Both the position numbers and the translations under genes were made by a program. From the NCBI GenBank assembly GCA_022453515.1, contig JAJNNY010000046.1, forward strand, positions 124,001 to 188,000: a DNA stretch of 64,000 nucleotides, in the 5' to 3' direction. Below are positions 1 through 13,111 of the stretch, piece after piece (the stretch's first letter is position 1; every line of letters begins with the position of its first letter). This DNA comes from Astrocystis sublimbata (taxonomy: Eukaryota; Ascomycota; Sordariomycetes; Xylariales; Xylariaceae). Below the pieces are notes generated by a model that did no database searches, was not told where the DNA came from, and worked only from the letters and a program-made list of their open reading frames with translations.

Positions 1-3000
1 TGAGAAACCAACTAACCTTCGCGTGAAGCCACCCCCTAATTATGTAAGTACCTAGGTAAGGCGTATGTGTATCCATTGTTGGCCAAGCAACCCGAACCCC
101 ATAACCCTAACCATGATCACGCGGACATATAAAATATGATATGCCGTTCACTCTTTTATTGCACTACATCGCTGCGTCGTTCTTTTCCAGGGACACGTCA
201 ACCACTCATGTCAGATCTTCCATCCATAACCGACCAACCATCATATCGAAGAGATGTCAACTATTATAAACAGTTCGCTCTTTCATTAGACTGCATCGCG
301 GCGTCATTATTTTCCGGGTACACGTCTATCAACCGCTGATGTCATACCTCCAAAGAAATACGGGATCAAGAATGAACACGAGCATTGTCACGGTTCGCTG
401 GCGGCTCGGTACGGAATAACCTACGAACCGCTACTAATTAGGTATACATACTCGTTTCTAGCTCAGAAAAGCAGAAAAAGAGTCTTCTCTCCTTGTGCAA
501 TAACAAAAGTCATTTACTGGACTTCCAGCAGTGTGAACTGTAACAAGCATCTTCAAATCCCGAAAACTTTAGGCTTCAAAGCGTCGTCCACGGAAAACGG
601 AACCTGCTCCTGGAACACTTGAAGCCATCATCAACGAGCACACGAGGCCACCCAGCCTGGTCCATGTTGGCAAGGAGCTTCACTTCACTTCTCATGATGA
701 CTCGAGCTGGTACCTACTAAGTACTTACTTACGCAGCCATCCGCAATGCAAAGCAAAACCTCGGAGAGAAAAAGAAAGAAAAGGAAACACGACACGCAAG
801 TCTGCTGCCTAGCCCTACCTGTGCCATCCTACCTACTCAATGAATCATAGATAGACACTGCTAGGCAAGTACGAGTTCACGGTGTATTATAAGAACCACA
901 CATGGCTAAGGCCAGGTCTAGCCAGGTCTAAACTCCTCTAATCTACATCCCACTTTTGGGTGTAGGTAATACACCCTATTACAATACCTGCGCCCTATTA
1001 TAATACCTGCACCCTATTGCAACACCTGTATTTGACTAACACTAATACTTGACTTATCCAAATTCTCTGACTCACTCACTCCCTCACTGACTCACTCACT
1101 CCGTATTATAGAAGAAGCCACCACGTCCACAGCTTGCGTTTAGTCTTTAACCAAGCAGTGAAACCAAAGTAAAGGTGAAGTAAAGCAAAGCAACGTATGC
1201 TTACTGGTAGCTAGGTAGGTAGGTAGTCAGGTAATAAATACCTTACCTTACGCAATCCCTCCCCCCGTGTCTGCCAGAGTATTAGATTCATACTCCGCAA
1301 ACTAAACCAACGCCCCCCCAATCCAATATCCACCGGGCACCGATGCCATTATCGCCTCACTCACCCGAACCGGCCTGGGGACGCCGGAGCTCAGAGCCTC
1401 AATCCGAATGCACAAGCAGACTGACCTCGTGATACTTACTTACTGACTTACTATGCAGGCATGCAAGCAGGCGTGAAGCTACGCTTATATATATACGAGT
1501 AGTTGTTGTTGAAACGGCACGTTTTGATACTTTATATACCTAATAATGAGAGAGAATTGCACAAGCCACTGTCTGTAGGGAAGCTACCTACGGCTATGAG
1601 ACACCCCACTCACTATATGTAGCCTTCTGTACACAGTCTACACAGTCTACAGAACCTACGTAGACCTCGACCACCTCTATACAACACCATGATCGCCTGA
1701 CAGCCACCCGCGGCCCGATTAACGTCATTTGATGCCTCCCTGAAAGAGGGAGGGGAACCTGGCATGCCTGGCAGTGACAGTCAAGGTTTTCTGTGCAGCG
1801 AGGGGGCTTTGCTGTCGCCAAACTCAAATAACCAAACTTACACGTCTTGCGTGGCCTCCAAAGTTCCCATATCGAAATCCAGGCTACTCCGTACACTATG
1901 CCTTCCTTCTGTGGACGTTCCTACCTATTCGTAATGGTAGACAGACTGACAGGCAGCAGTAGCAGTACGTTTTGTACTTTCACGTGCCGAATTTCCTCAC
2001 TCCCATCAATAGAAATTCCAAAACGGCCAAAAGACTCCGTTCTTGCGATCGTAGCCGCGTCGTCAGCGTGCTTCGCAACAACCTCACCGGACTAAGAAAC
2101 TTCAAGGACACGACACGATCGCGGGGAATAATTTGCAAGTTATTGTTGATGATTCGCATGTTGCGTTGTTATTGTTGTATTCGTCTATATGAGGCATTGA
2201 TTGATAGATTGCCAAGAAAAATAAATAATGGGTATCTACTAGAAATATTGAAGAAAAAAATGCTTCCAACAGAATCATTCCTTATATCCCATGCGTAGTT
2301 GTTCCCGTCGTACATACTCGCATGTATTATGTGAGATATATTTGCTTCCACACTCAAACGGTCGTTATTCCGTCACCCCGTCCGCCCGTCCGCCCGTCCG
2401 TCTTTTTCCATTCATATGCCAAATCAGCCGTAACGCCGAATATTCCAAAAATGAGTATCCTCCCACTCCCCAACTCCTACGTATGCCTCCCCAGAACAAA
2501 GAAAAGAATATCCAAATGTGTGTACATATATGGTTTTGGCATGTTACGAAACAGTAGAAAGTTACTCAGTTTCGATATGGCAGATGTTGAGAGTGATACT
2601 GTTTTGTATGTCTGTAGGCCAAATTGGGGACGTGAAGTCGTGCACCGTGCACGGATCGCTGCCCGTCGGCTTTGAAAAGATAAATGAGGACGGGTTGGCA
2701 CGCATCGGCAAAATCCAAATGAGCTTTGGCCAATTGAGTAGCTTGACGGAGTCACTCGCCCAATGCGCAGAGTTGTCAAAACACATAGCAGTAGAGAAGC
2801 TGGTGTCCCATGTTCACTCAAAAAGCTTGAAGTGCGAGGTGGAGCACTGCAAACTGTTTGAGACATTAAAAAATGGCGCTTGGGGTCGTAGAACTGATTT
2901 GCAGCACCATTATATCACGGCACCATCTTGATTGGACAGGACAAATAGCATATTGCCAAGTCGAAGACTTCTTGGCATGGGGGTCTGCAGTTCCTGGTAG

Positions 3001-3502
3001 GAAGCAGCGATATGCAGTGCAGCCCCCGATTTTGAACGCGATCCCAGTTGCTGCCGGAACTGAACCGTTTCAAAGCTTGAAGATTTCGGGTTCAGTGAGT
3101 CTAAGTTGCACCTAAGTGATCGAAACCAGCCACGGCGAGGTGAAGATAGAAATGAGTGATTGAATCCCAACCAACCCACTCAATACTACAAGCGACCATC
3201 AGGGTTGGGAACTCAATCCGTTAATTTTCGATTGTACCTTCGACTCGCCATTAGAAGGGCGGACCGGATTATCTTGATCATCCTTAGCTCACACAGCTGA
3301 CCTGACCAGCGAGCGGTGGTCACGCCACCAGCAATGCAATGCCTTGCTTGGTCGGACGTGCACATTCGGGTATTCAGGACATGCTGGATACGACGTCCAA
3401 GATTATGTCCAATTGAGTGATCAGACGTGCTGTACTCTCGAAGGTCAATGTTGTAGTTTTTGTTGTTTTCCGAAGAAATGAATTGGTGATTTGAGCCCAA
3501 CC
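1..3502. other. Gene-free stretch with low-complexity sequence
   Basis: I see no supportable gene here; the longest open frames lack recognisable domains and overlap each other on both strands. The stretch holds a three-copy 19-base tandem repeat at 974-1028 (CCCTATT at 974, 993 and 1012), a CTCACT-rich pyrimidine tract at 1071-1102, and scattered TAGGTA runs near 1208-1250. Its right end is the 3' flank of the PNG1-like gene. A 137-codon frame at 2518-2931 on the plus strand has a fairly protein-like composition, but nothing identifies it. Confidence 0.5.
974..1030. repeat. 19-bp tandem repeat, three copies
   Basis: Three imperfect direct copies of a unit beginning CCCTATT and ending ATACCTGC follow each other with a period of 19 bases (starts 974, 993, 1012). 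Only a few transitions separate the copies. No function can be inferred. Confidence 0.85.
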
Positions 3503-5029
3503 CTATCGTGGCCAGTGCTCGTATTCCGAGTGTGATTGATCTTGTTGGTTGCGTCGACCGTTCTCTCCACGGGCAGCAGCCCACTCGGCGTTACCACTTT
3601 GCCTACCAGGTTGCTCAACGGGTAGTTTCCGGTCGTTGGACGCATGCCGAGACGTCGCTGGCGGGTCACTGGCTTGCGTGCTTGAAGAGCCAGGAACCAG
3701 GTTCGCGATGCCTCGTACCATGGCGTTAATGGGATAGCTTTTCAGCTCCCGATCTTCCTTCTGGTCTTCTTTTTCCAACTGAAGCCTCTCATTCTTGGTC
3801 ATATTACTTCGTCGGAGATCCTTGATCTCTTGCATAATGTGATGCAAGACCGCTTCTGGGCATTTGTTTCGTTCGCGATAGTGCTCATGCTTGCGTGCGT
3901 ATCGGGCGGTAACATCGGTGGCGCCGTATATGCTAAAGGCAATGCAATACGAGATTTGCTTGCCCCAGCCCTCGCAGTAGAGCCGCGGATTATCCCAAGA
4001 TTCTTCGCATGAATCGACGTGGATCCATCGCTGCTTATGTTCGGAATACACTTCGGTCCAGACGTGATCTTCCGAATTCCACACCCATCGTACACGGCCA
4101 CCGACGGCACGGCACAGCATACTAAAGCAATTGGCCCATTCGCCGCACCGACCACGTCTTGTCTTAAGCAAGCGCCAGACGTCACTATATCGTGGGAAGC
4201 GCTCGTATTGTGCGGTGCAAGAAGCATTCGAACATTTGTATACCTCGACCCTCATGGCGCCATATGCTCTCTCGGTTGGGTCTGGTTGACTCATGCCCTT
4301 CGCAACAGTCGGTGACAGACACGATGAGCATGGCGGGTTGTTTACCCAGGTGAAAAAAGTCCGTCTAAACCACCTGTGACGAGATGTTGTTAGCACTTCG
4401 TGCCCTAGACATCGAGTGGTTTGGCAACAAGCAAGAAAATGACAAGAGTCTTCTCAACAACAACACAAGCCACGATAGCCTATGTCATCTAAGTTGACGA
4501 GGGTGAGAGCAAGTCAAGGAAAGGTTACGAACTTTAGCAGTGCCCGAATGACACAGTCCTGATAAGCCCATGCGGGTTCACGGCCGTCGCCCATACTCTC
4601 AGCTTCCGCTGCAAATACTTGCGCCTCCTCCTCAGCGTCTTGATAGATCTGCTCCAGAGGTATCAGCTGCAGAGCCTCGTCTAGTAGACCGGGGTTTTCG
4701 TATTTGGTCGGGGTTTCTGATAGTGCGAGAAGTAGACTGCGGGTCTTCTGAGACTGCTGGTCATGCGGGTCGGGTGCGGTAGGTATCAAGGGCAAATTCC
4801 TCGAATAGGCATACGACGGAGGTTTTGAGGGGGATTGGACATTGGAGCTTGTCGAGTCGGATGTTGATGATGCCCTGCCATAGGACGTGGCAGATTCTCC
4901 TTGGCCTCTTGCCTGGCGAATATCATCCAAACGTCTTGTACTCATAAGGTCCTGGAATTTCATGCGAAGGTCCTGGGCCCATTCCTCGCCGAGCCTCCCA
5001 CCATCCTGCGTTTCAGAGCGGCCGGTCAT
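3503..5029 (-). CDS. PNG1: Cytoplasmic peptide:N-glycanase (PNGase), PNG1-like
   Basis: Removes N-linked glycans from misfolded glycoproteins in the cytosol during ER-associated degradation; transglutaminase-like fold. Two exons: 5029-4533 and 4373-3503. The junction restores ALLKWFRR followed by [10 protein letters not shown], the conserved entry to the PNGase core. The intron has an unusual donor, GTTCGT, and acceptor CACAG; the nearby GTAACC donor would put exon 2 out of frame. Zinc-binding Cys pairs are CSSC and CSNASC. The triad looks complete: Cys in [10 protein letters not shown], His in EDHVWTEV, Asp in WIHVDSCE. The N-terminal ~165 residues are low-complexity and S/P-rich; the C-terminal tail is charged. 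Length is about 455 residues, longer than the yeast enzyme (363). The start is the first in-frame ATG. The complete triad is notable because the Neurospora crassa orthologue is reported to be catalytically dead. Confidence 0.93.
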
Positions 5030-5953
5030 GGTACAGGTGGGAAAGTTGAGTCTGGCGCCGGACGCAGCAAGGACTGCTAGGCGTGGCGATAGTCAGGAGA
5101 CCCGGAGGCGACCTGCGCTAGGGTCGCGCGGCGAGAAGAGAGGGCGAGAGAGACAGGGGCGGGGGGAGGGAGAGTGTGGGCGAGCATATGTCGTCGATGA
5201 AGGATAGCCTGCTCAATGCGTCGATTGTCCGTGGCGACCAGCCAGTCTCCCCTACCACTCAGGACGGGTGGGCGACAACATGCGTTGGGCGAGGTTCGGT
5301 GTTTACTTGCGAGTCCTGGTGAGGGCTACCGTGTGCTGCCGCTCGTCTATATGCCGCGATTGGCGATATCTGGCGATGTTTCGGGGGTGGAGGAGGGTCG
5401 AGAGGGTCGCTGGCTATAAGTAGTGCTAGATATGCTGAGGCGTGCGTACCACAGGTCGACTTGACGTGGACATATACAGGTGGCAGATGACACAAGGCGA
5501 CGCGAATACCAAAGTCAAAAGTGCGAAGCTATGAGTATGAGTATGAGTATGGGTATGAGGGCTGGTGAAAACGAGGGCGGGAGGTAGGAAATGACGGGAT
5601 TCGTGTGGTTGGTAGGGGTAGGTACTACAGTCGTAGATGGTGGCAGCAGATGAGATGAGGGAAAGCATGAAGGGATTCTGCCGAGTGCATCGAGGTACGA
5701 CAGGCTTCTAGAGAGTGCGGTAGGCCGTAGGCGAGTACCTTAGGTACATGTAGTGGATCTAGGAGAGGGGACGAGATTCAGATGGCCCAAAGAAAGACGA
5801 TACCACCGAGATACATTGACTGCTGCCCGGCCGCGACTCCCATCATAGTCTCGCCTCCCAATTTGCTAGCATTGTGCGTGCGTGGCTGCCGCCCGAGGAA
5901 TGAACCTGCCCGCTAGCCGGGGGCGTGCAAGTATCGCGTTGGTACCCGCCTGG

Positions 5954-5985
5954 CCACTGCACCTCCACTGCACCTCCACTGCACT
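5954..5985. repeat. 12-bp tandem repeat, about 2.7 copies
   Basis: The unit CCACTGCACCTC repeats without spacing, the last copy diverging at its end. It is a simple sequence repeat with no evident role. Confidence 0.8.
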
Positions 5986-8900
5986 TACGTCGCCTTCCTG
6001 GCCATGTACCTCTGTGGTATCCCGGGTCTAGGCAATTATGGGGCATGGGAAGCCTGCCCATCCTGCCCGATTGCTTACGCACATTTCCCTGCAGCTCGCC
6101 GCCAACTTGAGCTAAGGTACCGGTATCGTACATTTAAGTTATTCTGCACCTGACTGTACCTACCTAGATGCTAAGTTGCCCACGTAGAAGGTTAAGGTAT
6201 CTCGTAATAACCTTAATCAACAAGCTGCAGGCCCGCAGGCTGTTATCATTATGTTGAACATCGGGCAGCACACAAAATCCAATGGTTAGGTAAACATCAG
6301 GGTCGAGCTGCCACGGTCGTTGTCGGATACGTAATACCTATTCAGTACTTCACCAAGTGCACAAGCGCGATGGAGCCTTCAGGTACCTACTAGGTAGTAG
6401 GTAGGTATCTGGAGATATGCTGTCGAGTGTCCGTCCCCTTTTAGCTTCAAGACGCGCGTCACGGGTGCGGTACTCTCCCCCCCACCTGCACTTTGTCACC
6501 CGAGACCCAAGATCGCTTATACGGTATCTAGAACCGCAACCATCAGAGATCTATACTACTATGTACCTACTACTCGTACATGTTGGCCATTCGGGGCGAT
6601 TGCGCGTCCTGGAGGTCGTCGGCATACTCGTACAATGCATACATACACCTACTAATATACACGACCTGAACGAAGAAGAAACGCAGTGCTACCACGTCAC
6701 TAATTCGCAATCTTTGGGTAATAGTCGTGTACCTACATATGTTATTAAGTATCAGCTTGTTACTCGTAGTCGGATTGCACCTATACTTATCTACCTAATT
6801 TACCTAGTAGCGGAATATTCGCCCGTTAGCAACCTTGTCGCTGGAGCCAGCATTGGTCTTTTACCTATCCTGCCCTCTGTACTATATGATCCATGGATAA
6901 TGGATATCCAGTTCTCGATATCGAGGCTCGGGACGTGGCGGGCGTTGCTGACCGCTGGCTGGGTTGAGGCTGTGGTTCTCGATCTTCGTGGCTGTGCCGT
7001 CCGCAATCAATCCAACGATATATACATAGTAGGGCAGCGCAACCACCAAGGCTACCTACATATTGTAGGTATTTTCAATTTGCCTACGACTTTCACTGGC
7101 AGGCAGTCTCCCATCTCCCCAGAATCATCGCCACTTGCTATGAGGATGCCGCCGTTTCGTACAACCGGCTGACAGACTGTACTGTATATGAGCTCGTTGC
7201 ACACGACAGTCTGATATCATTCAGCGCCCCTGCAAGACTTCATTCACCCAGGCGCGACAGGCTGGTGCCGGTTGGTCCTTACACAGCGCAATTGACGGTG
7301 TCGCACCCTTGCTCCCTTCCTCGGCAAAGTACCTACTGACTTAGCACACAGCTTATCATGCTATTATAGCGATATCACAAGACAGGGCTCGGCTTTCCGA
7401 CGAAACCTCATCGAATCATGGTCATCGAATCCAGCCTGGTTCGTCTGAAGTTTCTTCTTCTGTCTGTTCAGTGTTCAGGCCCTCCCTCGACTAATCACAC
7501 AAAAACTCTCACGGCACGAGAGGCTGCTCGGCTGTCATGTAATCGTGTACGCACACTACACTATAATCGGCAAGCTGGGCAAATCATGGCCCGTCAACCA
7601 GAAATTCGGGTAACAGATCGACCTCTGCGATTTGCACCGGCCCGATTACACATGTACCTTGCGGCTAGCTGGCAGAGGTGCACTGCTGTGCCGCAGCGGC
7701 ATCCTGTGCGCCTTCGGATGGACGTGGTGGTTACCAAGCCTTGGTGTTGAGTCAATATCCGCATTCACAGCTTCGTCGTCAGCTGTATGGATATGCTCGA
7801 TTCACCCAGCTTGGTGGGATTATGATACTGTAGGTATACCGGCACTGTATAATGATCCTCCTGTACCTACGTGTAAGTACTTAGATGCTATACTCCGTAC
7901 AGTCGACGCTACCGCACCCATAGCGGCACGCTAGCTATTGGGTTCGACGAGCTTGACAAGCTTTGGGGAAGAGGGCACGCAATCTAGCCATGCCCTAGCG
8001 CCCAAAAGTCGGGGTAGTCGTACGCAATCCTGTTGGATGAAGGCCTGTCTGTAGGTAAATACTGTACTATGTAAGTATGACCTGTACGTCACGTGGGATT
8101 TGGCTACCGACAGAGTACAGAGGAGAACTAGCGACGGTAGACTAAGATAAAAACCGCCCATGACGCGTCCCCTATCCCGGATGAGCAGAGGGCGATTCAA
8201 AGCTGTCTCGGGCCTAGCCAATGGAGCCTCGAACCCACCGAATCCACCAGGGGGGCCCTTTGACAACCCTTGCTCCATGCTACGTTGCCCGCAACAAGTC
8301 CACAATTCAACCTCCAACCCGAGAGGCTGATCATCATGGAATTTGCTGAATTTTCCGCCGTGTACATACGAATATTTCCTCAACGAAGTGTAACATACTG
8401 ATAGTCGCACGTACGCAACCATACCTACTTGGATCGTCCTACCTTTTTACTGAGAGATGAGAGATCGTCAGCCACATCATCGCTCAGAACACGGTCACAC
8501 TGCCGGACGAGATTGCCATTACCACTGACCGACTGCCAGGCCAGAGACGCGCCATGCAAGCCCATCTTCCGATTCTCGTCCGTTGTATCCAGGCGCTGAT
8601 CGGAGGGGCCAGGGAGCACTAGGTTCCTGCTTAGCGGGAGAGAAGCTGACGAATCCCTCACCCCTTCTGACCCTCCTCTGGTATTGGTATTTGTAGAATC
8701 CGATGCCGTTCTCGCCGTCCGCTCAGAAATTCTGGCACACAGACGTGGATACTGTCGTACACCACATCGCAAGAACAGACATTAGAAAGTGGCGCCAAGC
8801 CATTCATCCATTACCTTAACCTGTCACAACAGAATCCGATTTTTCTTCGAGTCGCGCGTCTTTTTCTTTCGCTTACTATTTCCACTTTTGCACGAAACTA

Positions 8901-11900
8901 TCCTCTTACATGGCACATACAGTACTGCTAACTAGCAGGAACACCACGGCGCGAATCCCTTACACTACCTACATGCGCGTTCCGTTTCGCGATTGCAGCA
9001 AACCACAGCACCGTCGCGCAACTCATTGCCATACCGGGAGGCCCGTTGCGTCACCACACGTACTGGCCGCCATAAATAGGACCAATCGGCAATTTGGCGT
9101 AGACGAGAGGAGCACAGAGTGACTCAGAACGTGTGACTACCTATCCTATCGTATTACACGCGCTAGCCTTCGCAGTCCATCCCAAGCGACAAGGCTGGCA
9201 CAAAACGCCCTCGACGACAGCAATAGCCGACGACAGACCACACATCGCCGCCACCCACCAGTAGCGCATCGATTTACGCGAAGATATTCGACGCTCAAAC
9301 TTCGATGGATCGCCCTCCCTCGTCACCCGTACGCGATTGGTGATGCGACAATCAAAGGTGGTTGATTGTCTAGCCTGGTTTTCACCTTGGTCGTCGGCCT
9401 CTTCGCATCCGGTCGCATTCTGTCGCATTCCGTCGGCTATCAACCGCTTGTGCTCCTCCAACTTACGTATCTATTCTCTGCCAATTCCTGCTCGAGCTAG
9501 CCAGCTATCAGTCCTTGTCACGACGGTAGGTTTCCATCTTCTCATGCAGGGATTCATGGTTTTGTTTTATCGAAGGTTGTCAAAACAAAGAACAATTAAC
9601 ATGCGCTCCAAGCGCGGCCTAACTCTAACCTTTCGAGTTCGCGCCTATGTTCATTTGCAGGACAGGTAGGTACATGTAGGCATCGAATGCTTGCCACATG
9701 TTTATCTATCATCTTGCCGCCCGGCGATGGTTATTCGGAGAACGGGTAGCTAGCATTAGGTATCAAGATAAGGTTTAAGTGAGTTCTTCACTTCTACGTA
9801 CTATTAGTATACTACACATTTCGCACCAAGATCTCGGCTTCATCTGAACTGTATCTTGCATTGCATTGCATCCCATATATGTGACAGAAACCCGCAACCC
9901 AATATGCATGGCATTACATCCTAAAGATGCGCGATGCAAATCGAGGACCATGCGATGCGTTGAAGAGGTGAGGTACTAGCTTGATGTAAAATTGGGGACG
10001 ATGCCATCGCGCATGCCTCTTGCGTCCTCCAGATTGATCTTGTGGTTTGTCAAAGATCTTGCGCATGTGAGGTGCTGTAGTTGACGCTACATGACGACTG
10101 GGTGTTTCATAAAAAAAATTTTGGGAGGCGCTTAGAAATGAGTTGCTTTATTTATGAAGCGGTCCAAGGTTGCTAGTAGTGGCTAAATAGTGGCGAGGTT
10201 GCATGGAATGTAGAGTACTGCAAGTGAAGCTAAAGTTGTAGAGCAGATTAGTTCGCTAAGTGTATTGTGTGGTGTTTGATGTGTGATACTTGGGTACATG
10301 ATGTGCCTTAACTGTCTAGCGGTAGCGATATTAAGTGCAATGATCCGGGAGGGCGGGGTGTGGGGAAATTGCCATTTAATCTTTATAGTGCCTTAGCCCC
10401 TGGAGCTCCTAACATTCAATCTTCTGTTAGGATTACTACCACCAGAAGCACGCATAGTAAATACCTACCCGCCGTGTCACCTAGATAGAAGTGAGCACTT
10501 ATTAAGGCAAAAACGAACTGCAACGACGCCCTGTCTAAGGCATGTATATAGGTACATATGTGAGGCACAGTACGCACTACCATGCAGGCATTGCCACATG
10601 GGTGTTCTAAGCTTACACGGCAAGGCAGGCAGGCATATTGACTAGGAGGGGCAGCTGCCTAGCAGCAGCAAGGCTACAAGTAGCAAATGAGGATTAGGAG
10701 GCGACAACTGTTTCCTTATCGGTGACTGATCGACTCGTATATCCAATTCCGTTGCTGCTTTGCGCACCGACAGCTGGAGTACTGTAAATTACTATTGCTT
10801 TTCGAGCAATATGCCCGAACACTACTTGGATTTTCAAGTCTGTAGTAATCCTTTGAAGTAAAACATATATGTAGGGGATAATGTTCGGATTGGCAGATAA
10901 TATGAATGTTGGTGTTTATAGCTACTATTAGAATAAAATTTGCTAAAAAGGATTATATTTACTACTAGCTGGTTTTGATTTTAACTTTAAAGGCTTAAAG
11001 ATAATATAAATCTTCGACAGCACTTGATATTGAATAGTAACATAGGCAATTAACGAGTTCCTCCCTGCCTTCTCATCTATAAACAACTTATTGAAACCAG
11101 TTACTATTCCTCATAAGCTGGATCATGACATACGTGTTAAGTTTATGATTAGCTAGGAAGTCTGAGATGTGATGATTGAAAGGTAATCAGTATGACATCA
11201 AACTTGTTAGTATGAGCGGATGAGTCCCCATTGATGTTGATAACCTTGTAGAAAGCGTAACGATCATTGAAATAGTCTTGCAATGTCTAAAAATTGACAT
11301 ACTCGGGAGGCGATAACGGCGTACGCGCCTCATGAATGCTATATTTCTGACATATACGTTCATCTCGCTGCCTTACTCAGACTCGAGGGGTTTTTCTGCG
11401 TGACAATTTCCTAGGAGATCTCATCTCATACATTTTCCATGTGAACAATGGCGCTCGTTTTCAACGAAGTATTTGAAGAGAAATTTCGCGCAGGTCAAGT
11501 AGTCTCTTGGGCTTAAGAAGAAAGCCTGTTATGTTGCCTCACCGTTGATCTGTCATCAGGTGAAGAGGCCACCAATCTCAATGAGGAAGCCCTTCACATA
11601 CCTAGGTATCTTAGCAAAGCAGATGAGCCAACCATGAAGAAACCTGATTTTGCTATGTATTGAGCAGACTACAACATGGACTTGACCAAAACAAGTAGGT
11701 TTGTAAGCCCTCAATTACTACACAAGGTACATGGCGTTCATTAAAATACGCGAAGACTTTCTGTATAAGAGGCAGTGACAGACTCAAAACAAGAGAACAC
11801 CTGACGAAGACTTGTGTCAGATTATAAATGATGACACAATAGATATGAAAGACATGAGAAGACTAGTGGGAAGCCACGACTTGGTATGCATGGTCATTTA

Positions 11901-13016
11901 AGTCACCAGCATCTACAGGAACTGCCTAATTATTGACATCACCAGCGCAATGAGGTTCACATCTTGAATCATAGCTTCTTAGTTGAGAAAGACAGCTGAT
12001 CTTCTCAAGGCCCGATTCCAGCTGTGGGCTATGAGATCGTAAGCTACAAAGGGAACCTTGTGCCATTAGCCGTACCCCTGAGCGCGGGCAGCTTCCTCAA
12101 CTGAGCGATACGACCCTGTCTTACACAGCCAACCTGAACATGACCGCGCTGGCTGCTGTCGAGTTACCACACTTGGCGAGCATCGTTTTCATCAACATTG
12201 ATCATGCATGCTCTCCTGAAAATCTTTGACGTGTAGGGGAACAAGGACTTGATATCGAAATATCGGTGTGACATGTCATTAGAAGGCTCTTCCATGTCGC
12301 CTGGGAATCTGAGGTAGGCCATTCCACCTATTTATATCAGTCAAATTGCCTATATTCCGGGAGCTAACTGCGCAAGGGCCATGCGAGGGACCTTGGCTGG
12401 TGGGTCGTGAATGACACGGTACCCCATTCTGGGGCCTTGAAACTTCCAGCTTCCAATCCCGAGCAGGACCCGAGAGCTTGGCCAACAAGGAAGTTCCCTC
12501 GATGTGACCAGCACCGCAGCCAGGATAACTTCGGCCTTGGCAGCTGGGCGATTGCGATGTGAGTGGTCGTACCTGGTTCTGGCTGCAACAAATGAGGCGC
12601 GGTGTTATATACCAAGGTCGTGCGTTATCTGGTGACCTTGTGTACCTGACCCTCGTCGACGAATTACGTACTTGGGTCACAACTCGACCTTCTCGAATCG
12701 GTTTCCGATCCTCTAGATGATGCAATGAAGGCGCATACCCGGGCTGGTGGTCCCTCACTAGCCTGGACCCTAGTTGCATTTAAAGATCACGTTGAGCACT
12801 GCAATATGATAGAACGCCAACATCTTGCGCGACAACAAGCCGTTATGGGCAACTCAACAAGTCAACGCCACTTCGACCTGCTAGTGCTCGAGTATTCAGA
12901 CGCTCAGTGTCGGTCATGAAGGAGCGTGAAGGGTCACAGGATGAAACAATGTCAGCATCACGGTGACCGCGGCACTGGGATCCCGCGTTGCAGAAAAAAT
13001 GGGAAGGCAGCGGGAT

Positions 13017-13028
13017 GTTTATATAAAG
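13017..13028 (+). promoter_or_regulatory. TATA-like box of the GH93 gene
   Basis: TTTATATAAAGC lies about 90 bases before the GH93 start codon, a normal distance for a fungal TATA element plus a short leader. Confidence 0.5.
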
Positions 13029-13111
13029 CTTGGTGTTTTTGGCTCCTATGACAACGTTGAAAGTCATATACCCTTTTCATCATCAATATTGCTCTGAGTA
13101 CTGTCTATAAT

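Larger units (their letters stand above)
5030..13111. other. Eight-kilobase stretch without a supportable gene
   Basis: Many open frames occur but none shows a domain, a consistent intron structure or a credible start. The left part is GC-richer with simple repeats: ATGAGT-type repeats at 5531-5558 and a 12-base CCACTGCACCTC repeat at 5954-5985. TAGGTACCTAC-type motifs recur throughout. From about 10,800 to 12,200 the sequence is AT-rich and stop-dense; short patches look like old coding sequence (for example a frame starting with ATG at 11,449) but no protein family can be named. The last ~100 bases hold the promoter of the next gene. Confidence 0.5.

Noticed and set aside
2477..2931. Overlapping open frames on both strands, one with protein-like composition
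   Set aside because: No domain, no intron logic, and both strands are open over the same DNA, so chance is likely.
6417..7172. A 251-codon open frame on the plus strand
   Set aside because: The composition is irregular, dominated by translated TAGGTAC-type simple sequence, and no motif is seen.
8228..8262. A minus-strand GGTTCGAGGCTCC resembling a tRNA B box
   Set aside because: The flanks do not form a T arm or acceptor stem. I found no tRNA I could support in the window.
9141..9461. A 106-codon minus-strand frame with a hydrophobic patch
   Set aside because: It opens with TTG and has no supporting domain or neighbour context.
12279..12779. A 166-codon minus-strand frame
   Set aside because: Pro/Ser/Arg-rich without structure; a plus-strand frame also overlaps its end.
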